Source: Hermodice carunculata (lineage: Eukaryota; Annelida; Polychaeta; Eunicida; Amphinomidae). From it: DNA of 64,000 nt. The stretch covers positions 27,258,254 to 27,322,253 of the forward strand of contig OZ026617.1 of NCBI GenBank assembly GCA_964020975.1. The letters are read 5' to 3'. Positions within the stretch are counted from its first letter, which is position 1. Every line of letters starts with the position of its first letter. Shown piece by piece: positions 36,880 to 47,019 of the stretch. The notes under the pieces are model-generated. The model saw only the letters and a list, made by a program, of their open reading frames with translations, did no database searches and was not told where the DNA came from. The position numbers were made by a program, and so were the translations under genes.

Positions 36880-37000
36880 CCTTTCAGTGCCACATTTGGA
36901 CGTTGATTGAGTCAACAACTTTCCTCGGCGACCTTTGGGCTTAAAGTGCAACGCTCCCAAAGCACGCCGAGGAAAGCTATTGACCTGGACTGTTTGTCTC
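36880..37000 (+). repeat. Hairpin of the GTCAACAGCTTTCC family
   Basis: Arms GTCAACAACTTTCCTCGGCG (36911 on) and its near complement ending at 36984 enclose a short loop. The outer tags are GA before the left arm and CTGG after the right, the same asymmetry as MITE copy 1. CCCCTTTCAGTGCC about 36 bp to the left could be an eroded terminus, but no right terminus or TTAA pair was found. Confidence 0.65.
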
Positions 37001-37160
37001 TCTGGGAACATAGGCATGCTGGTACTTGAATGAAAAGTCTGTGGATGGGGAATTTGAATCTGTAAAGATGATAGTGATTCAGGCTCATCAGCACAACTTA
37101 TGCTGTGATTGGCTCTCGAAGAGCTGAGTAACAGTGCCTTAAAAATAGCTTAATCTGAGA

Positions 37161-37201
37161 AATAAAATATAAAATAAAATAAAATAAAATAAAATAAAAT
37201 A
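37161..37201. repeat. (AAAAT)n microsatellite
   Basis: Eight or so pentanucleotide units follow one another. No poly(A) tail or transposon end was recognised beside it. Confidence 0.95.
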
Positions 37202-37420
37202 TGAAACAAATTATTCAAAAGTGGGTATCACTGAAATACACGCGCATACCCATTAATCTCTGGAGATTTAACACGTCTCACCTATATTGCACAAATATAA
37301 TAAATTGAAATAATGACAAGAATATCACACATACTAGTATTTTGATTCCCTCATCGAAATTAGAATACCTTTTAGGCACAATCATTCAAAAGAAATGATT
37401 ATGTAAACACACATATATTT

Positions 37421-37610
37421 GCCGTTCATGGCTGCCGGATACACCTATCACATCACAAGTTTTAGGTCATCATGTAGTTATTTGGCGTGCAGGTGTCTGT
37501 GGTTATTTTCAAATTTTGTTTAAACCACAGACACCTGCGCGCATAATAACCACGTGATGAGCCAAAACTTGTGATGTGCTAGGCGTACACGGGGACCATG
37601 AACAACAGGC
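37421..37610. repeat. 190-bp fold-back element
   Basis: The left arm (37421-37504) and right arm (37522-37610) are inverted copies at roughly 80% identity with a loop of about 17 bp. Paired blocks are GTTCATGG, ACATCACAAGTTTT, TCATCA.GT.GTTATT and GCAGGTGTCTGTGGTT. No target duplication was found. Its sequence is unrelated to the TTAA MITEs and to the palindrome at 4381-4531. Confidence 0.75.
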
Positions 37611-37903
37611 AATGCCTCTCTATTAAAGATCATGAAGATGATTTACATGTACTTGAAACTGCCACATAGTATAAACTAATACCAATAATCTGCAGATCTT
37701 GGGACACAGCTACACACTTCAGTGTATCACGTATGGAATGGTTGACATTTTGTCAGCAACTTTCGAGTAGGAGGCACTTGGTATCTGTATGATGGAATGA
37801 AAGAGTACCATCGCAAACAAACTGGCATCACAAAACAAGCAAAACCAGTGCCTCCTACTGGATATGTTAGAAATAATGTGATCTTTGTAAGAGACACAAT
37901 TTA

Positions 37904-38369
37904 TTAACTCATTCCACCCCAATCAATGTTTTCCTGCTAAAATCCAAATGTCGTCTGTTCATTTTCTGGCTATTTTTCCAAATTTTGGATTAATCTTGTA
38001 TAAGAGAACCTTCCCAATTATATGCTAATGGTCAACAGCTTTCCTTGCCGTGGTCTGGGCGCAATGCGCCCAGGGCATGCAAAAGAAAGCTGTTGACTCA
38101 ATCTTCCTTCAGGGATTCACGGTTGGCAGGGCGGCCACGCTCTTGCCTTCCACCTCTGCGACCTGTGTTCAAATCCCGGCCTTGGCGGCATGTGGTTGGA
38201 GTTAACTACCTCTCCGATCGTGAACGGTGGGTTTCCCCACCAAAAATCGGTAGAAAAGTATATGCCAACATCTCTGCCTTGGAGAGGGTTTTAATATAGG
38301 CTTTGCCAGATTCCCAATCCATGTAAAACACATGTATCTATACTTTTCCTTCAGGGTGGAATGCGTTAA
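37904..38369 (-). mobile_element. TTAA-flanked MITE with internal hairpin, copy 3, split by a SINE
   Basis: TTAA lies at 37904-37907 and 38366-38369. Inverted termini are CTCATTCCACCCC on the left and CGCATTCCACCC on the inverted right. Without the SINE and one target duplication the element is about 224 bp, close to copies 1 and 2. It contains the family hairpin (38031-38097, GTCAACAGCTTTCCTT.. to ..AAGAAAGCTGTTGAC) in the orientation of copy 2. Its termini, however, differ from the CCCTTTCCC ends of copies 1 and 2, so it is a separate subfamily. It is non-autonomous and piggyBac-like by target site. Confidence 0.8.
38115..38345 (+). mobile_element. tRNA-derived SINE with perfect 11-bp target duplications
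   Basis: The body is flanked by TTCCTTCAGGG on both sides (38104-38114 and 38346-38356). The 5' part has a pol III A-box-like TGGCAGGGCGG (38124-38134) and, 32 bp on, a B box GTTCAAATCCC (38167-38177) matching GWTCRANNC. These are the internal promoter parts of a tRNA-like head. A body of about 160 bp follows with GTGGGTTTCCCCACC, and a short tail TACATGTATCTATA-like instead of poly(A). The insertion lies within MITE copy 3 and is therefore younger than it. The parent tRNA and the partner LINE are unknown. Confidence 0.8.
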
Positions 38370-38681
38370 TACCATATTTTCTGAACTGGTTCATCCAGAT
38401 TGGGTATATATTTATTAACTATATTTACTAATCTAGGTCATCTAGATTGGGTGCAGACCACAATTAGCTGGTGGCTTGGCAGGATACATATAGGTGTGGA
38501 TATGAAGAAATAACAATAAGAAACACTACTTTTTCAGAATGTTGCTTTATTTTTGCAGAATCCAAAGTACCCAAGAACTTATTCTAGCATTACTATATTT
38601 TTACATGTATACCTTTGTATATCTGAGACAGTCACTACATTGGATATAAATACAATGTTGCTTAATATATTAGCATGTTTC

Positions 38682-38683
<2 letters not shown>

Positions 38684-38723
<40 letters not shown>
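38684..38723. repeat. (TA)n microsatellite
   Basis: This is a pure TA run of about 40 bp. Confidence 0.96.
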
Positions 38724-38728
<5 letters not shown>

Positions 38729-38797
38729 GAAACATACAGTATTTTGGTTGCGCAAATAAGAATACATGTTTGTGTTGATCATGTTGACTAGACAAGA

Positions 38798-39217
38798 TGC
38801 TGTATCGTCATATTTTTAGTAATAATAAGCAGAATTTATTGGTTTATTATTCCAAAATATATAACCACACTCAGTGTCTCATGCAGCAAACACATGGTAT
38901 TTTCATCAAACAGGTGATACGGTTTATATCGATATCGTTTTAGCGAGCGAGCCTTGCTTTCGCGTGCTAGCAGAAAAGTTTGTGCAGCACGAAAATCAAA
39001 CAGGTGATACGGTTTATATCACGGTTTAGCAGGCGAACAACATCATTATTACTAAAAATATGATAAAATCGCTGTCACAGGCTAGCTTCACGTAGTACCG
39101 AGTTTTACTTGGCCTTAGTCAGCCATAGCACATTTGCGCTTCGCCCCATGTGGTATGGCTGGCAAAGTCAGGTTTAACTCCGTACTATGTTCAGCAAACC
39201 CGTGATAGCTGATAGTA
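38798..39217. repeat. Nested inverted and direct repeats
   Basis: Three layers overlap here. TCATATTTTTAGTAATAATA (about 38808) is inverted at about 39043-39065. ATCAAACAGGTGATACGGTT, continuing with TATATC, is directly repeated at 38907 and 38995. A fold-back at about 39067-39217 pairs GTAGTACCGAGTTTTAC and CAGCCATAGCAC with GGTATGGCTG and TTTAACTCCGTACTA. The pattern suggests fold-back transposons inserted into or beside each other. No coding frame was found. Confidence 0.65.
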
Positions 39218-39379
39218 CCATAGTTCACTGGTAAACATAAAATGCACAAATTAATGTCTCCTTTACGCCTTCAATATACAATGTTAATTTTCCAAAATAC
39301 CAAATGTTGTGTTTATTTCGTCTTCATTGATTGTACGGTAAATGTAAACCCTAAAACAGTTCAAGAACATGTGCATCCC

Positions 39380-39526
39380 ACTAACTTCTTCACCAAAAAA
39401 AAAAAAAAAATGTACGTTGAGGTCAGAGGGAAAAAAATTATGTACATCTTGTGTGCATTAAAAAAACAAAGTAGGCTGATACAAAATGCATAGCCCGCCC
39501 CTAAGTATCAAATGGTCGGTCCCTAA
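39380..39526 (-). repeat. Interspersed repeat beginning GGGACCGACCATTTGATA, copy 2
   Basis: This is the inverse of the repeat at 35411-35560. It shares GGGACCGACCATTTGATACT and GGGCTATGCATTTT, then drifts. An A run (39397-39410) interrupts it. The two copies bracket the 4-kb stretch that is densest in palindromes. Confidence 0.7.
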
Positions 39527-39559
39527 AATCTTTTTGTGTAAAGGATGTACATTTGCGCC

Positions 39560-40960
39560 TTTTCCAGTTTTATTGGAAAATGGCATTTTCTCAAGAATTA
39601 TCAAATATCATATGCAACGGTTCACAGATTGAGGAAGAACAAGCCTTTAGTAATTTAGGACGATGGTGCCGTCAGGACCGCTAGCTTTTGGTACTTTGAG
39701 TAGAGAGACACAATTTTTAACAAGATCTTTGTTGATGTTTACCCTAGTTTAAACAGACCTAATGGGATATTGAACTGTAAGAGGTTCCGCTTCATTAGCG
39801 TTTAACGATCATTGTTCAGCGAAATAATTGTGGTACAGTTCAGCCATGTCTAGATCACTAATAACTAAAGAATATCCATGCTTAATGGGGGAAATTCTGA
39901 TGATACCGCTTATTGGTCTTGTTGGAACTGCTTTTAATACTATTTTCCACCCACGTCGTGAATTATCATAGCTGGAATTGACCTTTGCAGCCGGATAACT
40001 GTGATCCTTTTGTTTTGTAACTTGCTGACAACACGATTACGAGCTTCACGGTACTTTAGCCTGTGGACGCGGTCATTTGTTGCCATTGCTGTTCTCTATA
40101 GTTTGTTACGTTTACAGATGCACTTTTTGATGTGGAGCGAGAGCCACTGTTGCTCACCAGTTCTGGTGGTGACTCATTTGGTAGGAATGAATTTTAAGCA
40201 GTGGCAGCAAGAAACTGTTCCGTCCAGTGAGATACCATGTCGCTTATTTTGAGATGACCCAGTATATTTTCCCAGTTCATGTTGTTTAGTGAGGCATTTA
40301 GACCATTAAAGTCGGCATTCTCATACAACCAGATCTCTTGCTCATAAGCCTTTGACCTTTCTTCTTGAAAATTTAAATGACAGAAAGTCGCATTATGGTC
40401 GCTTATCTCAATGTCTATTACACCTGCTAAATATATTTTAAGATCACCCTGTATATTTTCCCAGTGTACGTTGTGAAGAGAGGCATTCAGACCATTAAAG
40501 TCGGCTTTCTGATACAACTAGATCTCTTGCTAATAAGCCTTTAACCTTTGTTCTTGAAAATTTAAATGACAGAAAGTCGCATTATGGTCGCTTATATCAG
40601 TGCCTTTTACACCTGCTAAATTTACTTCTCGGAACTAGTGGCAATTACGTCAATACAAGCAGAGGAATTTTCAGTCACTTCAATGGGTTCAGTGGTAAGT
40701 TGAACTATATTGCGACTTTCGTTATGAGACCGAATTTAGTTATAACAGTGTTTAGATGGTCATCGTCAAAATCCCCCATTACAAAGATATATTTTATGTT
40801 GGTATGTTTTGCATCTTCTACAAAGAGCTTTCGAAATCAATCCAAAACTGGATGTTATTTCTGAGGTTAGGTTGGGTTGGGACCGTTAATACCTTAGATG
40901 TTCGTAGCATCTTGGCAACTATAAATAACAACAATTTAAAAGTATATTCTTCCGATTGTA
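39560..40960 (-). mobile_element. Broken LINE, endonuclease to start of RT
   Basis: The minus strand reads from the endonuclease toward the RT. GGFDDDHLNTVITKFGLI (about 40725-40780, like the GDFN motif) comes first. Then come TTEPIEVTENSSACIDVIAT (about 40640-40695), ISDHNATFCHLNFQ (about 40365-40405) and NADFNGLNASLNNMNWEN (about 40270-40325). VSHWTEQFLA (about 40205-40235) and KASGPDG (about 39660-39680), which opens the RT, follow. Frame changes separate these blocks, and the RT palm is absent, so it is truncated at both ends. An in-frame 189-bp tandem duplication lies inside (next entry). Confidence 0.75.
40248..40625 (-). repeat. In-frame 189-bp tandem duplication inside the LINE
   Basis: Two copies, about 40248-40436 and 40437-40625, share GTATATTTTCCCAGT, CCATTAAAGTCGGC, AATTTAAATGACAGAAAGTC and CACCTGCTAAAT. 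The unit is 63 codons, so the frame continues across the joint. It duplicates the end of the endonuclease (SDHN) plus the start of the linker (ADFNGLNASL). Divergence of about 10-15% by eye suggests that it is not very recent. Confidence 0.85.
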
Positions 40961-41659
40961 TGTAAGTGGTGGTGGCAACAATGTTGGGGAAAAAACAGGG
41001 ATTCCAAGAGCGATGACGATGTTGATAATTACAGTGTTGATTATAACTCAAAAAATGAGGACAAGAAAATTACTAATTACTTCGAGATACGGAGACATTA
41101 CAAAATGTAGGCCTAACATAAAACATATATTGTATGATAGCAAAATCACAGTAGAATATCACATTAACGTTGGAATGCCATACAACAGGTGAAACTAATT
41201 TGCCGTTTTCAGTGGATAGGATCTCGGGGGCGAGGTGCGCATGGCGCCGTGAAACCAAAGCTGCATGACCCAACAATCAACCGGGACCGCCAGTGCGGGA
41301 CGCAATGACCAGAGCTTTGCCCCATGAGAGTTAAATAGATTAAGTCGTTGAATTGAAACTAGACGGTTGTAGTCTACCGTGTTGTATTGACAAGGGAGAT
41401 AAACGACTTTGGAAGCGTCTTTATTGAACAAAAACCTAATGATAATGATAATTATAAATTATGAAATTATCAGACACCCAATACTGCAGAAAATTGAAAA
41501 GCATTGAAGTGATCCTCTATTAATATGAAATAGACACAAGGTGCACTGTAATTACTAATCTGTGCTATGAAATCACTGCCAGTTAGGTCTTAGCCGCTGT
41601 TGCTGCCAATAACGCACTCTTGCCCACATACAATGTGTGGGATAATGATAGCAATAAGC

Positions 41660-42090
41660 GATTGAAACTGCTCATTCAGCGTGAGAACCGCTGCCAGGCC
41701 ACAACCAGCAATGCATCGAATACATTCTTAAAACAGGAGACTTGTTTTCATATAGGGGTCAAATTAAAATCACTTCGCTAGCCATGAAGTTGTGAAAAAC
41801 CATTTATGAAGACACAAATACGCGCGGTGCATCAAATATCTTCTTAAAACAGAAGAATTGTTCACATACGGAAAGGTGAACTAAACGTTTATTCGATCAT
41901 AGTATTTGGGTAATTTCATTGCCATCGCATTGTGGCAAGCCATTCATGAATACACACATACCCGCAGTGCATCGAACACATACCTGAAGCAGAGGAAGTG
42001 CTTACACATGAAAAAGTCAACTAATAGTATAATGCATTACAGTACTTAAGTAATTTGACTGTTATCTCATTGTGGCAAGCCTTTCATGAG
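41660..42090 (+). repeat. Degenerate 140-bp tandem array
   Basis: Boundaries marked by ATTGTGGCAAGCC followed by TTTCATGA or TTCATGAA fall at 41800, 41940 and 42080, exactly 140 bp apart. A poorer unit runs upstream from about 41660. Shared blocks are GGTGCATCRAA, TTCTTAAAACAGA, TTGTTCACATACGG and GTATTTGGGTAATTTCATTG. The sequence is unrelated to the other arrays of similar period in this window. Confidence 0.8.
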
Positions 42091-43429
42091 TGTCACACAG
42101 GTAAATAAGATCATGACTTATTTTATGGTATTTACAACAGCAGCAGATTTTGTAGGAAAAACTAATGTTAGAAGTGGATCCATAGACCAATACTTGAAAC
42201 ACACAATTATTTGGGCCAGCCAAAACATGGTTATGCATATATCGTCGAGTGTACTGGAGGATCTGAGGTTTTTGCCAATATATCCTTGTATATACATATT
42301 TAGAACATGGAAGTTCCGCTTTTTTCACGTTCACAAAGTAACCACGCCAACAGATTACTCATGTTTTGTTTCTAAAAAGCCGTATACTGGAACAAATTAA
42401 TGCCACTATACCGTGGCAACTGTTGGAAAGGGATACTTTTTATTGCCCCCCTCCCCAAAAAGAAAGACATTTTTTATTGGATATTTTATTATGCCTTAAT
42501 CGTGTTCTTTGGTGTCGAATCTCTGAAGTTTTATGTCGAAACTTAGTTCCTTATCATAATATAGGGCCTTCCTGATCTTTGGTTTCACGATATTGGGCCT
42601 TTTTTGGCTATGTTCAGAATAGTTTCAGATCCACATTTGCGTAACTCTCATTGAAGCATTTTTATGCTTCCTACTGCAAGACTGTCTTACAGTAAGAAAA
42701 TTAACTAAGATAAGAAAAAATGACAAAGAATATAAAAGAAACAAAACACATTAAAAATAAAGAATTGAAAACAAGAAAGAAGGAAAATACCCCAAAAAAT
42801 CCAATAGCATTTAAATTTGAAGACTGAAAGTTTTTGGTCTTTTTATTATATTGTCGGATTTGTTTTCCAAGTAAGGCCTTTACTACATTAAATGCATGTT
42901 GCTAAAGTGTCAGAGCTTTTTTTTTGATTGGTCTATCACTTTATCCGATATGTTCATAGCAACTTAACTGTGCAATGTGGGATGATTTTACACCAGTGAC
43001 CGAAAGTACAGCACAAGTAAAACTGACGATATTTTGCCTACCCCAAGCGACTTCTGGCACTTGTTACGACAAGCCGGAGCTTCTTGCTCCTTGTGTGACA
43101 CTTGACCGGAATTGTTCTGCCTCAGTTTAATTTCGGCTTTAGTTCTGGGAGTAGATCTTGAATTTAAGTTTATTGGCCAGCACTGCTTTCCATGCAGACA
43201 GCTTAAATGTAATGAATTAAATTTGAAACAGGAAGAATAAGAGCATAACAAGCTTTAAATTGAAATATCTAATATACGGCAGAAAGTTCTAAATGCTTGG
43301 TCTCATATTCTACGATCAACTAGTTTGAAGAACGATATGAGTGTAACAAGTGATTAAAGTCATTCATGGAAGAAAACATACACCGCAGATGATGCTTTCA
43401 ATTCAAATTCAAATCACAATTGAGAGGGT
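42091..43429. other. No gene recognised
   Basis: This is AT-rich sequence. The short frames in it carry no recognisable domain and no transposon termini were found. Confidence 0.55.
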
Positions 43430-44050
43430 GAAAGACTCGTATAGGCAAGATACATTCTTGGCTTCCAACATATGAAAACAACTCACATGTTATACTGAGA
43501 TCTACAGACCATCTCGCTGCACGACATAGAGTTGTAGGAGCAAAACAACAGATCCTCTCAGGAGGTATGTGATAACTCGTACAGATGAGAAGACATACCA
43601 GCGTACAGAGTATAGTAATCCAATTGATGAAAATTGTAATCTTAAGAAGATAATATGATGACCTACATTCTAGAGAAGCCATACCTGTGTAGAGCGTGTG
43701 ATTACAAATGTATTGAAAAGGTGATTCCATGAACCATATTATGCCCCACACAGCAAAGAAACTATATCAGTGGACAGGTGTGACTTCAAATGTGTTGTAA
43801 AGGGTATAATTTGAAGAACCATACAATGACGTACACTGCAGGAGAGAAATAACACCTGTGTACCGTCTATGACTATAAATAGACTCGAAAGTATAGTGTA
43901 AAGAACTGTATGAAGACTCATACAGGAAAGAAGCCATACCAATGGAAAATGTTTTGTTATAATTATTTACTCATAACAGCGTAAAGAGGGCGACCTCACT
44001 GAAGAAGTGCAGAAGGCAAGCAATACCAGTGCACAGTATGTGGTTAAATG
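43430..44050 (+). pseudogene. Relic of a C2H2 zinc-finger array
   Basis: The plus strand shows at least four decayed C2H2 fingers of the linker-plus-CDYKC type. Blocks are LEKPYLCRACDYKCIEK (43671-43721), VDRCDFKCVVKGI (about 43770-43808), GEK.HLCTVYDYK (about 43845-43880), and MKTHTGKKPYQW (about 43910-43945). NLKNHTMTYTAGEK supplies a linker between the second and third. The spacing is close to the usual 28 residues, with small length changes that shift the frame, and stops occur between and within fingers. The zinc ligands are partly lost. Such arrays belong to nuclear DNA-binding proteins. This copy is a host-gene pseudogene or a very degraded exon. A PHD relic follows on the same strand. 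Confidence 0.7.
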
Positions 44051-44140
44051 CCCTCAAAATGATCATGGCACTACAATACTCAATGATCTGATCTGTGTTG
44101 AGAGAAATCAACAAGTAAGCGTAACACACACGCCAAAAAA

Positions 44141-44235
44141 GACAGACAGACAGACAGATATATGGATGGATAGATAGATAGATATAGATAAATGGATGGA
44201 TGGATGGATATATATATATAAAGATAGATAGATAA

Positions 44236-44267
<32 letters not shown>

Positions 44268-44291
44268 ATAGATAGACAGATAGATAGATAA

Positions 44292-44328
<37 letters not shown>

Positions 44329-44330
44329 AT
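44141..44330. repeat. (GATA)n-rich compound microsatellite
   Basis: GACA units lead into GATA, GATG and TA units, then long runs of GATA with GATAAATA interruptions. It separates the zinc-finger relic from the PHD relic. YLSIYLSI frames on the opposite strand are artefacts. Confidence 0.96.
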
Positions 44331-44479
44331 TTGAAGCCACATACTGGAATGACTTACTAGACTGAACTCAGTCTCTATGAATAATGTTGCACCTGTTACA
44401 CTGAGTCATGAAACAAAACTTGATGACACCAGCAATCCATCAATGTTACAAGAAATGCCGACATTACAAAGTCACCATA

Positions 44480-44670
44480 TCCATGCAAATGTGGTGTGTG
44501 CTGTGTACTCTCACAAGGACACAAATGCAGTTCCCGATCGCAATCCAAATACATGGGTTCGTTATGTTTGCCAAGACGGTCGCCGGAATACATGGTTCCA
44601 CTGGTCATATGTGGGGTAAAGCAATTAACAGGACGAAGACTTCTGCTTTTGCTCCGAATGTGTGAAGATT
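44480..44670 (+). pseudogene. Relic of a PHD-type zinc finger
   Basis: In one plus frame I read VVCAVYSHKD, NPNTWVR, then WFHWSYVG, then DEDFCFCSECVKI. The order and spacing fit a PHD finger (C-x2-C ... W-V-x-C-x2-C-x-x-W-F-H-x2-C-V-G ... D-F-x-C-x2-C). Cysteines appear as tyrosine at two places and stops lie just after the VG. PHD fingers read histone tails in chromatin proteins, and they also occur in ORF1 of some CR1-like LINEs, so either origin is possible. It lies 0.4 kb downstream of the C2H2 relic on the same strand. Confidence 0.5.
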
Positions 44671-44828
44671 GCTAGGTGAACTATTGATTTAATACAAATA
44701 TGGTAGCGTGAGTTCAATGTTTGTATATATAAAATTCATAGACTATATACAATAAATGACTAATTATTCTGTGGGGGTACACCGATAAACAGACAGAATT
44801 ATTCCTAGCATGGTCTAATTGCGTGATG

Positions 44829-44829
<1 letters not shown>

Positions 44830-44886
<57 letters not shown>
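44830..44886. repeat. (CT)n microsatellite
   Basis: This is a pure CT run followed by CT-rich imperfect sequence to about 44925. Confidence 0.97.
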
Positions 44887-44892
<6 letters not shown>

Positions 44893-45127
44893 CTATTTCT
44901 CCCTCTCTGTGCCTCTCTCTCTCTATTTTGAACCCCACTCTAACTGTACGATCAAATACTGGAAACAATTTATAATGAGAGATCGAATTAGTTTTAATTT
45001 TTAACAGTTGATGAAAGGCAACCGATGTGCGTAACTCTCGGTAAAGAATTTGCAAGATGAGTCAGGTGTTAATGTATATGTTAGATAAATCAGCTTGACA
45101 TATGATCATAGTATACGGGCCGGTAAC

Positions 45128-45964
45128 AACGGCCTCGCGTCAAAGCGGCCTTGGGTCAAAGCGGCCCCGAGTCAAAGCGGCCCTGAGTCAAACCGGCCTC
45201 AAGTCAGACCGGCCTCAAGTCAGACCGGCCCCGAGTCAAACCGGCCTCGCCTCTGGTCAAAGCGGCCCTGGGTCAAACCGTCCCCAGGTCAAAGCGGCCT
45301 TTTAGATATTATATATCCGTACTGTACTTTAACTTTCTACTGAACTATTTTAATTAGGATGCTAGTGTGCGTTTAAAATTTTGGGGCATTCCATCTGTAA
45401 ATATTTCCGTCTAAATGGCTTCTCGTGGGGGTGATTTTTTTTAACCATTGGTCCTAAAATACAACACATTCCCAATCTTTTCCGTGTTCAGTTTTGAATC
45501 AATGTAAAACACACTGTAACGATTCACAGTATCTAGCCTTTCCAACAGATAGGGCCTACTCCCTGCCAATTCTCTTGTGTCCTGAATTTTCTAATATACG
45601 CCATCCAGTTCTTTGCTTTCCGAGAATTGGGCAGCCCCTATAGACCTATTTAAAGGATATATAGGGCCTACTTTGTAATTTATTAGATGGCAATTCATCT
45701 ATAAAAAAAGGGTTTGATTCAGTCTTGAACTTCGCGGTAAAAGTGTTATCAGTCTCACGGTGAAAGTGTTAAAACAAAACATATCTCACCTACATGAGAC
45801 CGGTTTGACTTGGTCCGCTTTGACGGGAGGCCGGTTTGACTGACGGCCGCTTTGACCGGGGACCGCTTTGACTTGAGGACCAGGTTGACTTGAGGCCGTT
45901 TTGACTTGGGACCGGTTTGACTCGGGGCCGCTTTGACCCAAGGCCGCTTTGACGCGAGGCCGTT
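45128..45964. mobile_element. Element with mirror-image terminal arrays of 16-bp units
   Basis: Each end is an array of ten units of 16-17 bp, consensus close to GTCAAASCGGCCYYRA. The left array is 45128-45302, and the right array, inverted, is about 45797-45964. The outermost 49 bp of the two ends (45128-45176 and 45916-45964) are perfect inverted copies, unit for unit. Inner units differ in order and sequence. The 494-bp centre is AT-rich without a coding frame. This is the layout of a non-autonomous DNA transposon with subterminal repeats. ATCATA occurs near both outer edges (about 45105 and 45976), but a target duplication is not proven. Frames rich in SNRPQV read through the arrays and are artefacts. 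Confidence 0.7.
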
Positions 45965-46229
45965 TTGAGTAGAAATCATAAGGGCCTTGTCATGAAAATG
46001 AATATGAAAATTTATGTCAGAATATTTTGTTTGTTAATTATATGATGAAAAGTAAATGAAGCCTTGCTGAAAATATAATATCAAGAATCCTTAACCTTCA
46101 AAGTGCTAATAATGGCTATAGTTCGCCTTCTGCAAATTAAGCCTGCGCATTCAAGTTCCTCAGAAAAGGTATTTCGAACAAATACCATCATGTCCAGTCT
46201 AAAATAAACACGTCCACAGAAAAAAAGGA

Positions 46230-46306
46230 GCCCAGGTCAATAGCTCTCCTTGGTATGCTCTGAGCATATTATATCCAAATCGCACGAAGGAAACTGTTGG
46301 CTCGGT
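46230..46306 (-). repeat. Hairpin of the GTCAACAGCTTTCC family, decayed
   Basis: CCAGGTCAATAGCTCTCCTT at the left and GAAGGAAACTGTTGGCTCGG at the right are imperfect complements. The CCAGG tag before the first arm and CTCGG (for CTCAG) after the second keep the family asymmetry in the orientation of MITE copy 2. TTAACCTTCAAAG about 140 bp to the left could be an eroded terminus, but no right terminus was found. Confidence 0.6.
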
Positions 46307-47019
46307 GAAAAATTCAGCAATTTTCAGCAAGTTTTGTTCAGGTCACCCTTAGAAATATGATTCCCTGAGGATAAAACCATGCTCAAATTTTGGAATTCGG
46401 ATGTGGAGATTATTACTATAATTATTTCTTGTCAAGGAAAACAACCAACGTCAGAGAGGAAAGCAGTATTTTGGCCCGATAGAGTGACACTTCATTCAAC
46501 AGAGGTTTTTCATCATTGTTATCACTGCCATATCTTTATAATAACTTAAAAATGAAAGCTCTAAATTTCAAGTACACTGTTTATTATCGTTTTTCTCAGT
46601 TTATTTAAAGACAGTACATTGATTGAGACATTCAGGTTCAGCAAATAAAGGATATGTGGTACCCAAAGGATATGAAATAAAAGTACAACAAAGACTGTTG
46701 CAGCTTCATACAAATTAACACATTTTTACTGAAGCCAATAATAGCGTTTTCATCTGTCAATCCTTTGAAATAATTTCTAAAATGTAAGATACTGTATCAA
46801 TATTACACTTATCAACAGCAATTGAAAAAATCGGTAAAATAAGTGTACCTCATTAATTTTGAAAAAAAAAAATAGGTAAATACCTGACACCCAAAGGATC
46901 TCACATTAGATCAGCACCACAGAAAATATTTCAGGCAGTTCCCAATAGATAGCCGCTGGTGGTTTTAAACCTGAGACAGGCGTGTTTCCGATATATGATT
47001 TACGTGCGTCATAATATCA
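46307..47019. other. No gene recognised
   Basis: This is AT-rich DNA with short A runs (46860-46872) and no recognisable frame or repeat. Confidence 0.55.

Noticed and set aside
38115-38200. A tRNA gene
   Set aside because: A and B boxes are present, but no cloverleaf with paired acceptor stem could be drawn. The unit continues for another 150 bp and is flanked by target duplications, so it is a SINE.
41195-41431. Minus-strand frame with FNSHGAKLW, possibly a LINE C-terminus
   Set aside because: Only one short block resembles the usual GAKLWN.LP. The rest does not follow the family order, so it is not called.
45128-45964. CRISPR array or repeat-protein gene (frames rich in SNRPQV)
   Set aside because: The 16-bp units have no spacers and vary in sequence, and the 16-bp unit is not a multiple of three. 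The frames simply read through the array.
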